From positions 1 through 64,000 of the IMG/VR virus record IMGVR_UViG_3300008116_000022: a stretch of 64,000 nucleotides of DNA; one strand, given 5' to 3'. This stretch comes from a virus. The stretch's first letter is position 1; each line of letters opens with the position of its first letter. Below the pieces are notes generated by a model. It was not told where the DNA came from. It saw only the letters and a list, made by a program, of their open reading frames with translations, and searched no databases. Of this stretch, positions 46,706-54,431 are shown one piece after another. The translations under genes were made by a program, and so were the position numbers.

Positions 46706-47317
46706 ATGAGTGCTTGGTTAACTAGTTATACGAACAGTCAGAAATACGCAGAAGAAGCAGAGCATCTGCGTAAGACACACAGAATAGAGGAGTCTACGCA
46801 GATGTTCCTTTTGGCTGCCCAAGAAGAGGAACGGGCATTAAACTCTGTTGACCCTGGAAATACCAAGAGGGTTGCAACAATAGTGGTTAAGTGTGCGTCT
46901 CTGTACGTAAAAGCTGACAACCCTGAAAAAGCAAAAGAGATTGCGGAAAAATACTTAAACGATAAGCTGCCAGTTTTTGTATCAAAGCAATTAAAAGAAA
47001 TTGTCCGTTGGTGCAACAAGAGCATGAAGTTATCTATCAGTGAAGAATTGATTTTAAGAGCTATCTGCGATCGCACAATGTACGGACTTGAGATCAAACA
47101 AGCACTTAGCAAATGCTGCGGACATGACATTGGTTATGGGAGTTTGTACCCATCTCTGAACAGGCTGACTGAGAAAGAACTTATTGAAAAGGTTAGTAGC
47201 GTGGTAGTCAAGGGCAAAAATCGGGACTACTACCGATTAACCAAGTTAGGCACTGATGTGATGAGTAGCATAGAGGAGAATTACGTAAAGCTTAAACATT
47301 GGAAACAAAATAAATAA
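46706..47317 (+). CDS. Helical protein with C-terminal PadR-like winged helix
   Basis: 203 residues. Residues about 15-105 are helix pairs like a TPR segment; residues about 112-200 ('LSISEELILRAICDRTMYGLEIKQALSKCCG...YGSLYPSLNRLTEKELIEKVSSVV...DYYRLTKLGTDVM') are a PadR winged helix. Probably a transcriptional regulator with a protein-binding N-terminus. Confidence 0.75.
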   Translation: MSAWLTSYTNSQKYAEEAEHLRKTHRIEESTQMFLLAAQEEERALNSVDPGNTKRVATIVVKCASLYVKADNPEKAKEIAEKYLNDKLPVFVSKQLKEIVRWCNKSMKLSISEELILRAICDRTMYGLEIKQALSKCCGHDIGYGSLYPSLNRLTEKELIEKVSSVVVKGKNRDYYRLTKLGTDVMSSIEENYVKLKHWKQNK

Positions 47318-47472
47318 CAAGTATTGAGTAAGCGGGCTGGGTTAATACTTGACCCGCTTTTATTTATTAATTATGCTTAAATAAAATATTGTATTAAGAT
47401 TAATAAAAAAGCAGAGCAATTAACTAACATATATGTATGATTACCGGAAATTAAAATAAGAGGGGTCTTATT
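47318..47472. other. Gap before the TerS-like gene
   Basis: 155 bases, AT-rich. AGCGGGCTGGG...ACCCGCT (47331-47358) is a terminator of the PadR-like gene; promoter-like sequence follows. Confidence 0.5.
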
Positions 47473-48036
47473 ATGAAATGGGAAAAACTACCAAAACCAT
47501 GGACTAAAGAACAGTGTCGTCGTCGTTACGTTGAGAGCGAGGAGGATATAGGTATCAGAAAACTAGCTGTCCAGGCTGGCTTGAGTAAGGGAACCGTTGA
47601 AGGATGGGTAAAGCGAGAATTGTGGGTAGACCAAAGAAGACGCTACCAAGACACTTTGCAGACAACTATTCAGGTTAAAACTATACACAGGGTATCCGAG
47701 AGAATATCAGATGAATTGTCTCAAATTATCATCGAAAACTACAAAGTACACAAACTCACTAGGGATTATGTAGCTAAAATAATTGAGCAAAAAGCTAGGC
47801 AACTAGCAGAAGATTTGGAACTGCCGGGAGAAGAAAGAAAGAGGGCGATTTCCCAACATAGCGCACCTGAAACAAACCAGTGGTCACAAGCCCTACAGCG
47901 GTCAACAAATGCCATTAACGAGACTAGAGGAATAAAATATTATGTTGATGTTAATGCGGCTGTTGATAAGTTAGCTAAAGAGGGCTACCAAATCATTGAT
48001 CCAAGCAAGAATGAAGATGATGATGAAGATATATAA
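47473..48036 (+). CDS. Probable terminase small subunit (TerS-like)
   Basis: 187 residues. N-terminal HTH 'IRKLAVQAGLSKGTVEGWVKRELW' resembles Nu1/TerS DNA-binding ends, followed by a helical oligomerisation region ('VHKLTRDYVAKIIEQKARQLAEDLEL') and an acidic C-terminus (DDDEDI). TerS recognises the packaging start site. The large subunit (63383) is on the opposite strand 16 kb away, an unusual separation. Confidence 0.5.
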   Translation: MKWEKLPKPWTKEQCRRRYVESEEDIGIRKLAVQAGLSKGTVEGWVKRELWVDQRRRYQDTLQTTIQVKTIHRVSERISDELSQIIIENYKVHKLTRDYVAKIIEQKARQLAEDLELPGEERKRAISQHSAPETNQWSQALQRSTNAINETRGIKYYVDVNAAVDKLAKEGYQIIDPSKNEDDDEDI

Positions 48037-48340
48037 AGTTTTTGATGTCACTGGACATGGCGCGATCGCGCCAGCGATCGCTATTGAACACGGACAAAGA
48101 TTGTACAGATTAGTTCATCCCCATTTGTTAAATGGGGAATCATTGCAATTAGATTTTACAGGAGTAGAAACATTGACTGATGTTTTTATAGGTCAATCAC
48201 TTGGGCAATTATTCAGAGATATTCCTGCCCAAAAAATCAGAGAATTGATTGACTTTAAAGGATTAGACAATGACAAATATGGTATGATACAACGTACAAT
48301 GAACAGAGCCTACAGGTGGTATTTCAATGAGCAAAATTAA
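48023..48340 (+). CDS. STAS-like DUF4325 protein
   Basis: 105 residues from the ATG at 48023 (overlaps the TerS-like stop). 'GESLQLDFTGVETLTDVFIGQSLGQLFRDIPAQKIRELIDFKG' matches the STAS-like DUF4325 domain. In other elements this domain sits beside sensor or abortive-infection proteins; here its partner is unknown. Confidence 0.65.
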   Translation: MKIYKVFDVTGHGAIAPAIAIEHGQRLYRLVHPHLLNGESLQLDFTGVETLTDVFIGQSLGQLFRDIPAQKIRELIDFKGLDNDKYGMIQRTMNRAYRWYFNEQN

Positions 48341-49616
48341 CCGTGGACAAATTGAAGAATGGGATATTGATGAATTAACTCCCTATGGAAATAATGCTAA
48401 GTTACATCCTGATTCCCACATTGAACAAATAGCTAACTCCATTAAGGAATTTACTTTTCTTGACCCAATAGCGGTAGATGAGAATGGTGAAGTATTGGAA
48501 GGTCACGGACGGCTTTTAGCAGCCAAGAAACGAGGTGACAATACAATTCCCGTAATTCAAATTACTGGGCTGTCAGATGCTCAAAAAGTGGCATATCGGT
48601 TAGCACATAACAAACTGACCATGAACACTGGATTTGACCCGGAAATGTTAAAGATTGATTTTGAGTTTCTACAGGATAGTGAATTTGAGTTAAGTTTAAC
48701 GGGCTTTGAGGAATTGGAATTGAGTTTTTTAGATGATGAACCGGAAGATAATAATAATAATGATGATAGTAACAGTGGTGAGGATGATTATGAGCAGCCA
48801 GAAGAGATTATTTCACGGGTTAAATTAGATGAGATTTGGCAATTAGGACGGCATTTTATATGTTGTGGTGATTCAACTATCGAAAGTAATGTTAGGGCTT
48901 TGTTGGGTGATAGATTTGGTGATGTGGGGATGGTTTGGAGCGATCCGCCTTATGGGATGAGATTAGATGCTGACTACTCAAAAATGGGCAAAGGTATCCC
49001 TGAGATTGGGGTTAAAAAAAGTAAGGGGTATGCCAACGTAATAGGAGATCACGAAGATTTTGATCCTTCTGTATTAATAAATTTATTTCATTTTGTAAAA
49101 GAACATTTTTGGTGGGGGTTTGACTATTATGCGGAAAGATTAAACGACAGAAATAACGGATCTATTATTGTTTGGGATAAACGAGTTTTAGATGCGCTTG
49201 ACCCCATTCTGGGGTCAAGCTTTGAATTATGCTGGAGCAAAGTTAAACATAAAAGAGAAATCGCCAGGATTCAGTGGAGTGGTTATTTTGGCACTGAAAA
49301 AGAATTTGATCGGAAAAGATGTCATCCTACACAGAAGCCTACTCTTTTATGTGAATGGTTTTTTGAAAAATACGGTGATTCTGATGACGTAATATTTGAT
49401 CCATTTCTTGGTTCTGCGCCGTCAATAATAGCAGCGCAAAAGATGGAAGGCGATCGCACCGTGTACGGATTTGAATTGAGTCCTGATTATTGCGAAGTTA
49501 TCATACAACGGTTTGAGAAATTTACGGGTATTGAAGCTAAGTTAATAGGTACGCTTTCCACAAAACTAAAGGATGACACACAATCAGAAGAATATTTAAA
49601 CTCACTAGGGTTTTGA
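48327..49616 (+). CDS. ParB-like domain fused to DNA methyltransferase
   Basis: 429 residues. The first 110 form a ParB/Spo0J-type domain ('LTPYGNNAKLHPDSHIEQIANSIKEFTFLDPIAVD' and GHGRLLAA at 59-66). An acidic Asn/Asp linker (about 137-160) leads to the methylase: DPPYG at 206-210 and a late 'DPFLGSAPSIIAA'. The SAM loop lacks the usual second Gly (GSAPS instead of GSGTT). Such fusions are common in phages and protect DNA. Confidence 0.85.
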   Translation: MSKINRGQIEEWDIDELTPYGNNAKLHPDSHIEQIANSIKEFTFLDPIAVDENGEVLEGHGRLLAAKKRGDNTIPVIQITGLSDAQKVAYRLAHNKLTMNTGFDPEMLKIDFEFLQDSEFELSLTGFEELELSFLDDEPEDNNNNDDSNSGEDDYEQPEEIISRVKLDEIWQLGRHFICCGDSTIESNVRALLGDRFGDVGMVWSDPPYGMRLDADYSKMGKGIPEIGVKKSKGYANVIGDHEDFDPSVLINLFHFVKEHFWWGFDYYAERLNDRNNGSIIVWDKRVLDALDPILGSSFELCWSKVKHKREIARIQWSGYFGTEKEFDRKRCHPTQKPTLLCEWFFEKYGDSDDVIFDPFLGSAPSIIAAQKMEGDRTVYGFELSPDYCEVIIQRFEKFTGIEAKLIGTLSTKLKDDTQSEEYLNSLGF

Positions 49617-49685
49617 ATGTGCCTAACTAAATTACACTGCAAGTGTTTTGAGTGCCTATAAAATGTGTTACAATTGGTATGTAAT

Positions 49686-49749
49686 CCCCTCGCCGGGTGG
49701 TGCGACTAACACCAAGTCCGCAGGGGAAGTAACCTAACACCGAGGTCAC
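49686..49749 (+). promoter_or_regulatory. Structured leader RNA, copy 4 (KilA-N gene)
   Basis: P1 CCCCT/AGGGG (49686-49690/49722-49726), P3 GGTG/CACC (49699-49702/49710-49713) and P4 ACCT/AGGT (49732-49735/49743-49746) before the ATG. Same plan as the other three leaders but with different bases. Confidence 0.6.
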
Positions 49750-50442
49750 ATGAATAATTTAGCAGTTTTTGATTATAACGGACAAACAATTTCTCGCCGT
49801 CAAAACGGGTTCATCAACCTTACCCAGATGTGTCAAGCCAACGGGAAACGACTTGACAACTGGACGCGACTAAAACAAACTCAAGACTACATAAGGATTT
49901 TAGCTAACTCACTCACATCTGAGGTAGTTTATTCAGAAGAGGGGGTAAATGGTGGTACTTGGGGACATCCTAGTTTAGCTATCAACTTAGCTAGATGGAT
50001 TAGTCCAGAATTTGCTGTGTGGTGTGATGGACATATTTTTAATCTGATGTCAACAGGTAGTACAGCGATCGCACGCCAAATACCAAAAACCTATTCTCAA
50101 GCGTTGCTAGAAGCTGCAAAGTTGGCAGAAGAGAACGAACGACTAGAAGCACAAAACATCCTTTTAGAACAACAAAATGAGTGCCTATCTGAAGCGGTTG
50201 ATGAGTTATTCAACTATTCCTCTATTGTCCGCATAGCCAAGTTTAACGGTATTTCAGAAACTCGGTTTAAGTGGTGCAGACTCAAAGCAGTATCCGTAAA
50301 AATGGGATTGGAAATTAAAAAAGTGCCATGCCCAAGATTTGTTGAGAAAAATTTATACTCTCACGATGCTTGGCGTGTTGCTTACCCTGGTATTGCTCTA
50401 CCCGAAACAACTACACTTGTTATTCAGTCAGTAAAGAACTGA
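49750..50442 (+). CDS. KilA-N domain protein with coiled coil
   Basis: 230 residues. The start MNNLAVFDYNGQTISRRQNGFINLTQMCQANGKRLDNW is KilA-N, with 'TWGHPSLAINLARWISPEFAVWCDGHIFNL' completing it. A coiled coil (about 115-155, 'LAEENERLEAQNILLEQQNECLSEAV') and a C-terminal DNA-binding-like domain follow. Antirepressor-type regulator. Confidence 0.85.
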   Translation: MNNLAVFDYNGQTISRRQNGFINLTQMCQANGKRLDNWTRLKQTQDYIRILANSLTSEVVYSEEGVNGGTWGHPSLAINLARWISPEFAVWCDGHIFNLMSTGSTAIARQIPKTYSQALLEAAKLAEENERLEAQNILLEQQNECLSEAVDELFNYSSIVRIAKFNGISETRFKWCRLKAVSVKMGLEIKKVPCPRFVEKNLYSHDAWRVAYPGIALPETTTLVIQSVKN

Positions 50443-50460
50443 TTTAATTAGTCAAAAACG

Positions 50461-50495
50461 AACCCCCTGGACTGTCGCTAATCCAGGGGTTTTTT
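50461..50495 (+). terminator. Terminator after KilA-N gene
   Basis: ACCCCCTGGA / TCCAGGGGT hairpin with T6. Confidence 0.85.
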
Positions 50496-50551
50496 AATCA
50501 ATACGTCAATAAAGATTGTTATATTTGCGATTACGTGCTATAATAGTTGAA

Positions 50552-50636
50552 ACCAGCACCGTAAGGAGTGTAGTAGCACTCAGAACGGTTGTATCACTGG
50601 TTAACATTTCACCCGAAAAAGGCGGGTTACTTTGCT
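50552..50636 (+). promoter_or_regulatory. Structured leader RNA, copy 3 (AntA gene)
   Basis: P1 ACCAG/ACTGGT (50552-50556/50596-50601), P2 CCGT/ACGG (50559-50562/50585-50588), P3 GAGTG/CACTC (50566-50570/50577-50581), P4 ACCCG/CGGGT (50611-50615/50623-50627) before the ATG. Extended -10 TGCTATAAT upstream (50537-50545). Confidence 0.75.
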
Positions 50637-51425
50637 ATGACCATTTTAACATTTAATCAGGAATTAGCGATCGCACTTTATGAATCAACAGAGAATTTTC
50701 CGGTTGATTTTGATGACGCTTGGCAATGGTTGGGATATGCTAAAAAACAGAATGCCAAAGACAAGCTAATTAGAAACTTTGATGACGGTCTTGATTTCCG
50801 TATTACTCAAATGCGTGAGACTAGGCAGGACGGTACTTTCAGCCATTCTTACGAGAAAATAGAGTTAACCATAGACTGTTTTAAATCACTAGGTATGATG
50901 GTTGGTACGGAACAAGGAAGGATTATCAGAAAATATTTCCTTGAGTGTGAGCGCACGCTTAAACATAAGGTACATCAACACGATGTAAGCAGTGATTTAG
51001 GAAGACCAGGCATAAGAGATATTGGTTTAGCAATAGATACTGTTTTTGCTGTTACCAGTGTAGACGTGCGACTACAAGCCGCAGTGAAGGCTAACCAAAT
51101 AGCCAAAATTTACCCGGCGCTCGCTTCGGCGATGGAAGAATCAAAGTCGCTGCTAAGTATTCCCATTGAAGACAAGCTGATCAGACCAGGCAAACTAGCG
51201 GAGCTATATGAAGCTAAAACCGGGGTGAAGTTGTCAGCGCAGAAGATAAATTCATTACTAGCGGAAAGGGGCTTACAGGTCAAAAACACTGCTAACAATA
51301 ACCCTTTATGGCTACCCACAGAGGAGGGGAAACAATATTCCCAAATAGTCTTAGACACTGCAAAGGGACATAACAAAACCGTCCAGTCGTTACAGTGGCA
51401 TCCATCTGTGGTTGACGTAATTTAA
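50637..51425 (+). CDS. AntA/AntB-type phage antirepressor
   Basis: 262 residues from the ATG at 50637. 'TENFPVDFDDAWQWLGYAKKQNAKDKLIRNFDDGLDF' and 'IELTIDCFKSLGMMVGTEQGRIIRKYFLECERTL' match the AntA/AntB antirepressor domain. The C-terminal part ('PGKLAELYEAKTGVKLSAQKINSLLAERGLQVK...LWLPTEEGKQYSQIVLDT') is a common antirepressor tail. A decayed copy of its 3' end is at 25888. Confidence 0.85.
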   Translation: MTILTFNQELAIALYESTENFPVDFDDAWQWLGYAKKQNAKDKLIRNFDDGLDFRITQMRETRQDGTFSHSYEKIELTIDCFKSLGMMVGTEQGRIIRKYFLECERTLKHKVHQHDVSSDLGRPGIRDIGLAIDTVFAVTSVDVRLQAAVKANQIAKIYPALASAMEESKSLLSIPIEDKLIRPGKLAELYEAKTGVKLSAQKINSLLAERGLQVKNTANNNPLWLPTEEGKQYSQIVLDTAKGHNKTVQSLQWHPSVVDVI

Positions 51426-51440
51426 TTGTTCAAAAACAAA

Positions 51441-51474
51441 AACCCCTGGACTAGCAATAATCCAGGGGTTTTAA
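51441..51474. terminator. Terminator between convergent genes
   Basis: AACCCCTGGA / TCCAGGGGTT hairpin with T-run; also serves the leftward gene at 51475. Confidence 0.85.
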
Positions 51475-51636
51475 TTAATTAGCGATCGCTCTCAATTCTT
51501 CATCTGAGAAGAATTTTGAATATAGAGTACCCTGCTGTGAGCAAACCCACCCCGGTACTTGCTTTGTTATATGGCATTCGATTTTGTGGTGAAAAATATA
51601 GGCAACGTTGCCTACAATGAATTGCCGTCCTTCCAT
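51475..51636 (-). CDS. Small unknown early protein
   Basis: 53 residues reading MEGRQFIVGNVAYIFHHKIE, with 'WVCSQQGTLYSKFFSDEELRAIAN' at the end. A beta-rich fold ending in a helix. It has the shared early promoter (51665-51693) and a terminator, so it is expressed as its own unit. No family recognised. Confidence 0.6.
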   Translation of the reverse strand: MEGRQFIVGNVAYIFHHKIECHITKQVPGWVCSQQGTLYSKFFSDEELRAIAN

Positions 51637-51664
51637 GATCTTTGTTTTTTTTGTTTATATAACT

Positions 51665-51693
51665 ACTATAGTCTATCTTTTATTTATTGTCAA
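51665..51693 (-). promoter_or_regulatory. Shared early promoter 1
   Basis: Minus strand TTGACA (51688-51693), 17 bases, TATAGT (51665-51670), within the ATAAATA...GATAGAC family block. Confidence 0.8.
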
Positions 51694-51740
51694 TAAGTAA
51701 ATTAAAATAATTTTAGAAAATATTTTTGGTAGTCAAAAAC

Positions 51741-51774
51741 AAAACCCCTGGACTAGCAACAGTCCAGGGGTTTT
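51741..51774 (-). terminator. Terminator after 51792 gene
   Basis: 14-bp stem AAAACCCCTGGACT / AGTCCAGGGGTTTT. Confidence 0.85.
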
Positions 51775-51791
51775 GTGGTACGTAGGTTGTT

Positions 51792-51983
51792 TCATTTAAT
51801 ATACTCATATCCTTGGGCGTGAAGCTGATTTGTGTATTTGGGTGAACCAACCCAATACTTTCCGTCATCTCCCATCAATATCATATTTATCTTTACAGCG
51901 TTGTCACAAAAAGTCCTGGCGGACTCTAGACTGTTAAACTTGGTCATCTGTTTGGTTAATGCTGAAAATGTTGTAGTAGCCAT
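51792..51983 (-). CDS. Small unknown early protein
   Basis: 63 residues starting MATTTFSALTKQMTKFNSLESARTFCDNAVKIN. Helical N-terminus and beta-rich end ('GKYWVGSPKYTNQL'). Own promoter and terminator. No family recognised. Confidence 0.65.
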   Translation of the reverse strand: MATTTFSALTKQMTKFNSLESARTFCDNAVKINMILMGDDGKYWVGSPKYTNQLHAQGYEYIK

Positions 51984-52015
51984 TGTCTGTCTTCCTTGTT
52001 TTTGTTTATATAACT

Positions 52016-52044
52016 ACTATAGTCTATCTTTTATTTATTGTCAA
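52016..52044 (-). promoter_or_regulatory. Shared early promoter 2
   Basis: TTGACA (52039-52044), 17 bases, TATAGT (52016-52021), minus strand. Confidence 0.8.
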
Positions 52045-52118
52045 TAGGTTTTAAAAAATATTTTGTACTGAATTTTGGTTAACTTTTCATACAGTACAAA
52101 TAAGCAAGTAAAACAAAG
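52045..52118. repeat. Duplicated intergenic block, class A
   Basis: About 75 bases (GTTTTAAAAAATATTTTGTA, then TTGGTTAACTTTTCATACAG) recurring with few changes at 53864-53937 and 63212-63284, each just upstream of a shared promoter. Confidence 0.75.
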
Positions 52119-52146
52119 AACCGCTTAAACTTTTGTCTAAGCGGTT
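52119..52146 (-). terminator. Terminator
   Basis: AACCGCTTA / TAAGCGGTT stem with a T-rich tract on the minus strand; ends the ADP-ribosyltransferase gene. Confidence 0.8.
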
Positions 52147-52173
52147 ACAAGTTATTTAAAGTAGTTTATATAA

Positions 52174-52632
52174 TTAAATTTCTTTTAAAACTATTGTATA
52201 TTCTTCCCAGCCGTCTTTTTCTATAGAAAGAACTTCAAACCCAGTTAAGGGCAAGAACAATACTTCTTGCTCTTCAGGATACTGGGAGAATTTAGATACG
52301 TCCCGTCCAGTTTTAGATTCAATCACAAGTGTGATTGACCTGTTATCTGTTTTAGACAATGGTACACCCAAGCAGTTGAATTTCTGAGCTATGACTTCCT
52401 TTTTGGATGTGGACATAAAGCCCATATCCCGGTAAACCTTACTGACCTTAAAAGTTGTTGATATTTCTGACTTGTCAAGGGTTAAGCCACGGTAGACTGT
52501 TCCTTTAAAGCATTTAACATTTTGTAAATCTTCAATTATTTGTTCTACTGACTCATGATTTTTCCCGTATCTTAAAACCCGGTTGATTGAACTATAGTCT
52601 TGTTGAGTATATTGGTTTAATGTTGTAGTCAT
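52174..52632 (-). CDS. Putative ADP-ribosyltransferase (R-S-E class)
   Basis: 152 residues with the R-S-E triad: VYRGL with Arg at about 48, FMSTS with STS at 74-76, and 'YPEEQEVLFLP' with the E-x-E at 121-123. 'ITLVIESKTGRDVSKFSQYP' is also typical of the arginine-specific ADP-ribosyltransferase fold, as in T4 Alt/ModA. Such enzymes modify host RNA polymerase or other proteins early in infection. Own promoter and terminator. Confidence 0.8.
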   Translation of the reverse strand: MTTTLNQYTQQDYSSINRVLRYGKNHESVEQIIEDLQNVKCFKGTVYRGLTLDKSEISTTFKVSKVYRDMGFMSTSKKEVIAQKFNCLGVPLSKTDNRSITLVIESKTGRDVSKFSQYPEEQEVLFLPLTGFEVLSIEKDGWEEYTIVLKEI

Positions 52633-52663
52633 TGCCTGCCTCCTGTTTTTTATTTATATAACT

Positions 52664-52693
52664 ACTATAGTCTATCCTACTATTTATTGTCAA
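52664..52693 (-). promoter_or_regulatory. Shared early promoter 3
   Basis: TTGACA (52688-52693), 18 bases, TATAGT (52664-52669), minus strand. Confidence 0.8.
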
Positions 52694-52800
52694 GTAGTTT
52701 GTGTACTGAACTTTTCCCTTATCTTTGTGCAACTATTTTACGGTTGGGTACTTGAGCGATCGCTGTAGTAATTGTTGACATCAGATTAAAATATGAGATC
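52694..52800. repeat. Duplicated intergenic block, class B
   Basis: About 90 bases (GTACTGAACTTTT, then ATTTTACGGTTGGG and GAGCGATCGCT) recurring at 54321-54410 and 55860-55935, each just upstream of a shared promoter. Confidence 0.75.
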
Positions 52801-52838
52801 CAAGTACCAATTTTAATTTACGTATTTGAACATAAAAT

Positions 52839-52866
52839 AACCGCTTAAACTTTCATTTAAGCGGTT
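52839..52866 (-). terminator. Terminator
   Basis: AACCGCTTAAA / TTTAAGCGGTT stem; ends the LPD29-like gene. Confidence 0.8.
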
Positions 52867-52876
52867 ACAAGTTATT

Positions 52877-53800
52877 TTAATCACTAAACTTGTATTTTTC
52901 TAGCATTAAATCATTGTGTTTTTTTAAAAACTGGATACAGTGATCCCCAATCACATTTTCAGTTGCGAAACAATTGTCCTCTACTGGTGACAAATCAAGT
53001 CTGCCTTTGTAGACTTCCCCATCTACAAAATGGATTGAAAAATTTAACTTATCATACCCAGCATGACCCCATTTTGTCTTTTTATATATTTCTCTAATTG
53101 CATTATTTACAGAGTGGAAACTAGAAAATTTAGCACCTTCAGCAATGGTTGGCGCACCTTCATGACACTCAACAGTTATGTAATCTAAGTTGCCGTCATT
53201 AACAGAAGCTCCTGTGTAGTCACCTTTAATTAAATTAATTTCAGCTTTTTTACGTTCCTCATTTCTTTTAAATTGTTCTTCTTGTTTTTTCCGTTCATGT
53301 TTTATAGTCCAATTTTCTGGATCTGTAGCAAATAAATAATTATCTTGAGCATTCTCAGCTTCGCGGCTGTTTAACTCAATAGCCATACCATTCTCATGGT
53401 ATGCTTTTAGAGATTCGTTCTGTTGAATAAATCTGTATTTGTAGGGGTGAGCGGGAACTACAAAACAGGCTTGTAATGGCTCAAATACTATTTGTAAATC
53501 GTCTATTATTCTACCGTTTATAGATAGAATACCAGGCACTACAAAATCTATTTCTTCTTGAGATAGTTTTCTAACTATCTCAATTTTAATGCCTGTGCAA
53601 TGGAAGTAATCAACCATTGCATCACTATGATTTTGGTAAGTATGGTAATCATTAGTTATCTCTTTTACTTGGTTTATAAAAGGACCGCCAACCCATGAAA
53701 CAACGATTGTTTCACATAATCTGTTTTCGGTTTTGACCGAAAACTTAACACCTTTAAATGCTTTGTTAAGTGCTTTTTTGATCTCTTTTGATGTAGTCAT
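52877..53800 (-). CDS. LPD29-domain protein
   Basis: 307 residues from the ATG at 53800. 'KEIKKALNKAFKGVKFSVKTENRLCETIVVSWVGGPFINQVKEI' matches the LPD29 (large polyvalent protein-associated) domain start. The rest is a Lys/Glu-rich coil and a C-terminal alpha-beta part. LPD domains occur in phage and mobile-element proteins linked to defence and counter-defence. Own promoter. Confidence 0.7.
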   Translation of the reverse strand: MTTSKEIKKALNKAFKGVKFSVKTENRLCETIVVSWVGGPFINQVKEITNDYHTYQNHSDAMVDYFHCTGIKIEIVRKLSQEEIDFVVPGILSINGRIIDDLQIVFEPLQACFVVPAHPYKYRFIQQNESLKAYHENGMAIELNSREAENAQDNYLFATDPENWTIKHERKKQEEQFKRNEERKKAEINLIKGDYTGASVNDGNLDYITVECHEGAPTIAEGAKFSSFHSVNNAIREIYKKTKWGHAGYDKLNFSIHFVDGEVYKGRLDLSPVEDNCFATENVIGDHCIQFLKKHNDLMLEKYKFSD

Positions 53801-53833
53801 TGTCTGTTTCCTCTGTTTCCTGTGTATGTAACT

Positions 53834-53863
53834 ACTATAGTCTATTTCACTATTTATTGTCAA
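53834..53863 (-). promoter_or_regulatory. Shared early promoter 4
   Basis: TTGACA (53858-53863), 18 bases, TATAGT (53834-53839), minus strand. Confidence 0.8.
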
Positions 53864-53937
53864 TAGGTTTTAAAAAATATTTTGTACTGAATTTTGGTTA
53901 ACTTTTCGTACAGCACAAATAAGCAAGTAAAACAAAA
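53864..53937. repeat. Duplicated intergenic block, class A
   Basis: Second copy of the block described at 52045. Confidence 0.75.
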
Positions 53938-53966
53938 AACCACCTAAACGTTCTGTCTAGGTGGTT
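53938..53966 (-). terminator. Terminator
   Basis: AACCACCTA / TAGGTGGTT stem; ends the gene at 53991. Confidence 0.8.
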
Positions 53967-53990
53967 AAATACTTATTTTATTTCAATGTT

Positions 53991-54257
53991 TTATTGTAAT
54001 AAAACATTGGAGTTTAAAAACTCTTGGGCATAAGGATCGTCGATCCCTAAGTCATGCCCATAATCGTACCCTTCAAACATACCATTACCGTATGTTTTCT
54101 CATAATATGAAGAAAGATTATAGTTTTCGCAATCTTTCTTTTTTTCTGCTCTCCGTTCAAAAGTGCAGTGATTTAAGTAAGGGCGGGTTATTGCTGTTGC
54201 GTAGTATCCTTCAGATACTAGAACGAAATTACCCGACTCAGTTATGTCTACTTTCAT
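53991..54257 (-). CDS. Small unknown early protein
   Basis: 88 residues from the ATG at 54257 (the upstream codons read the promoter). 'ESGNFVLVSEGYYATAITRPYLNHCTFERRAEKKKDCENYNL' with a Gly/Tyr-rich C-terminus. Own promoter and terminator. No family recognised. Confidence 0.65.
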   Translation of the reverse strand: MKVDITESGNFVLVSEGYYATAITRPYLNHCTFERRAEKKKDCENYNLSSYYEKTYGNGMFEGYDYGHDLGIDDPYAQEFLNSNVLLQ

Positions 54258-54290
54258 TGTCTTGTCTCCCTGTTTTTTGTTTATATAACT

Positions 54291-54320
54291 ACTATAGTCT
54301 ATTCTACTATTTATTGTCAA
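54291..54320 (-). promoter_or_regulatory. Shared early promoter 5
   Basis: TTGACA (54315-54320), 18 bases, TATAGT (54291-54296), minus strand. Confidence 0.8.
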
Positions 54321-54410
54321 GTAGTTTATGTACTGAACTTTTAAAAATATCTTTGTGTAGCTATTTTACGGCTGGGCGTTGAGCGATCGCTGTAGTACCT
54401 GTTGACATCA
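54321..54410. repeat. Duplicated intergenic block, class B
   Basis: Second copy of the block described at 52694. Confidence 0.75.
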
Positions 54411-54431
54411 ACTCAACAGGTACTACCATTT

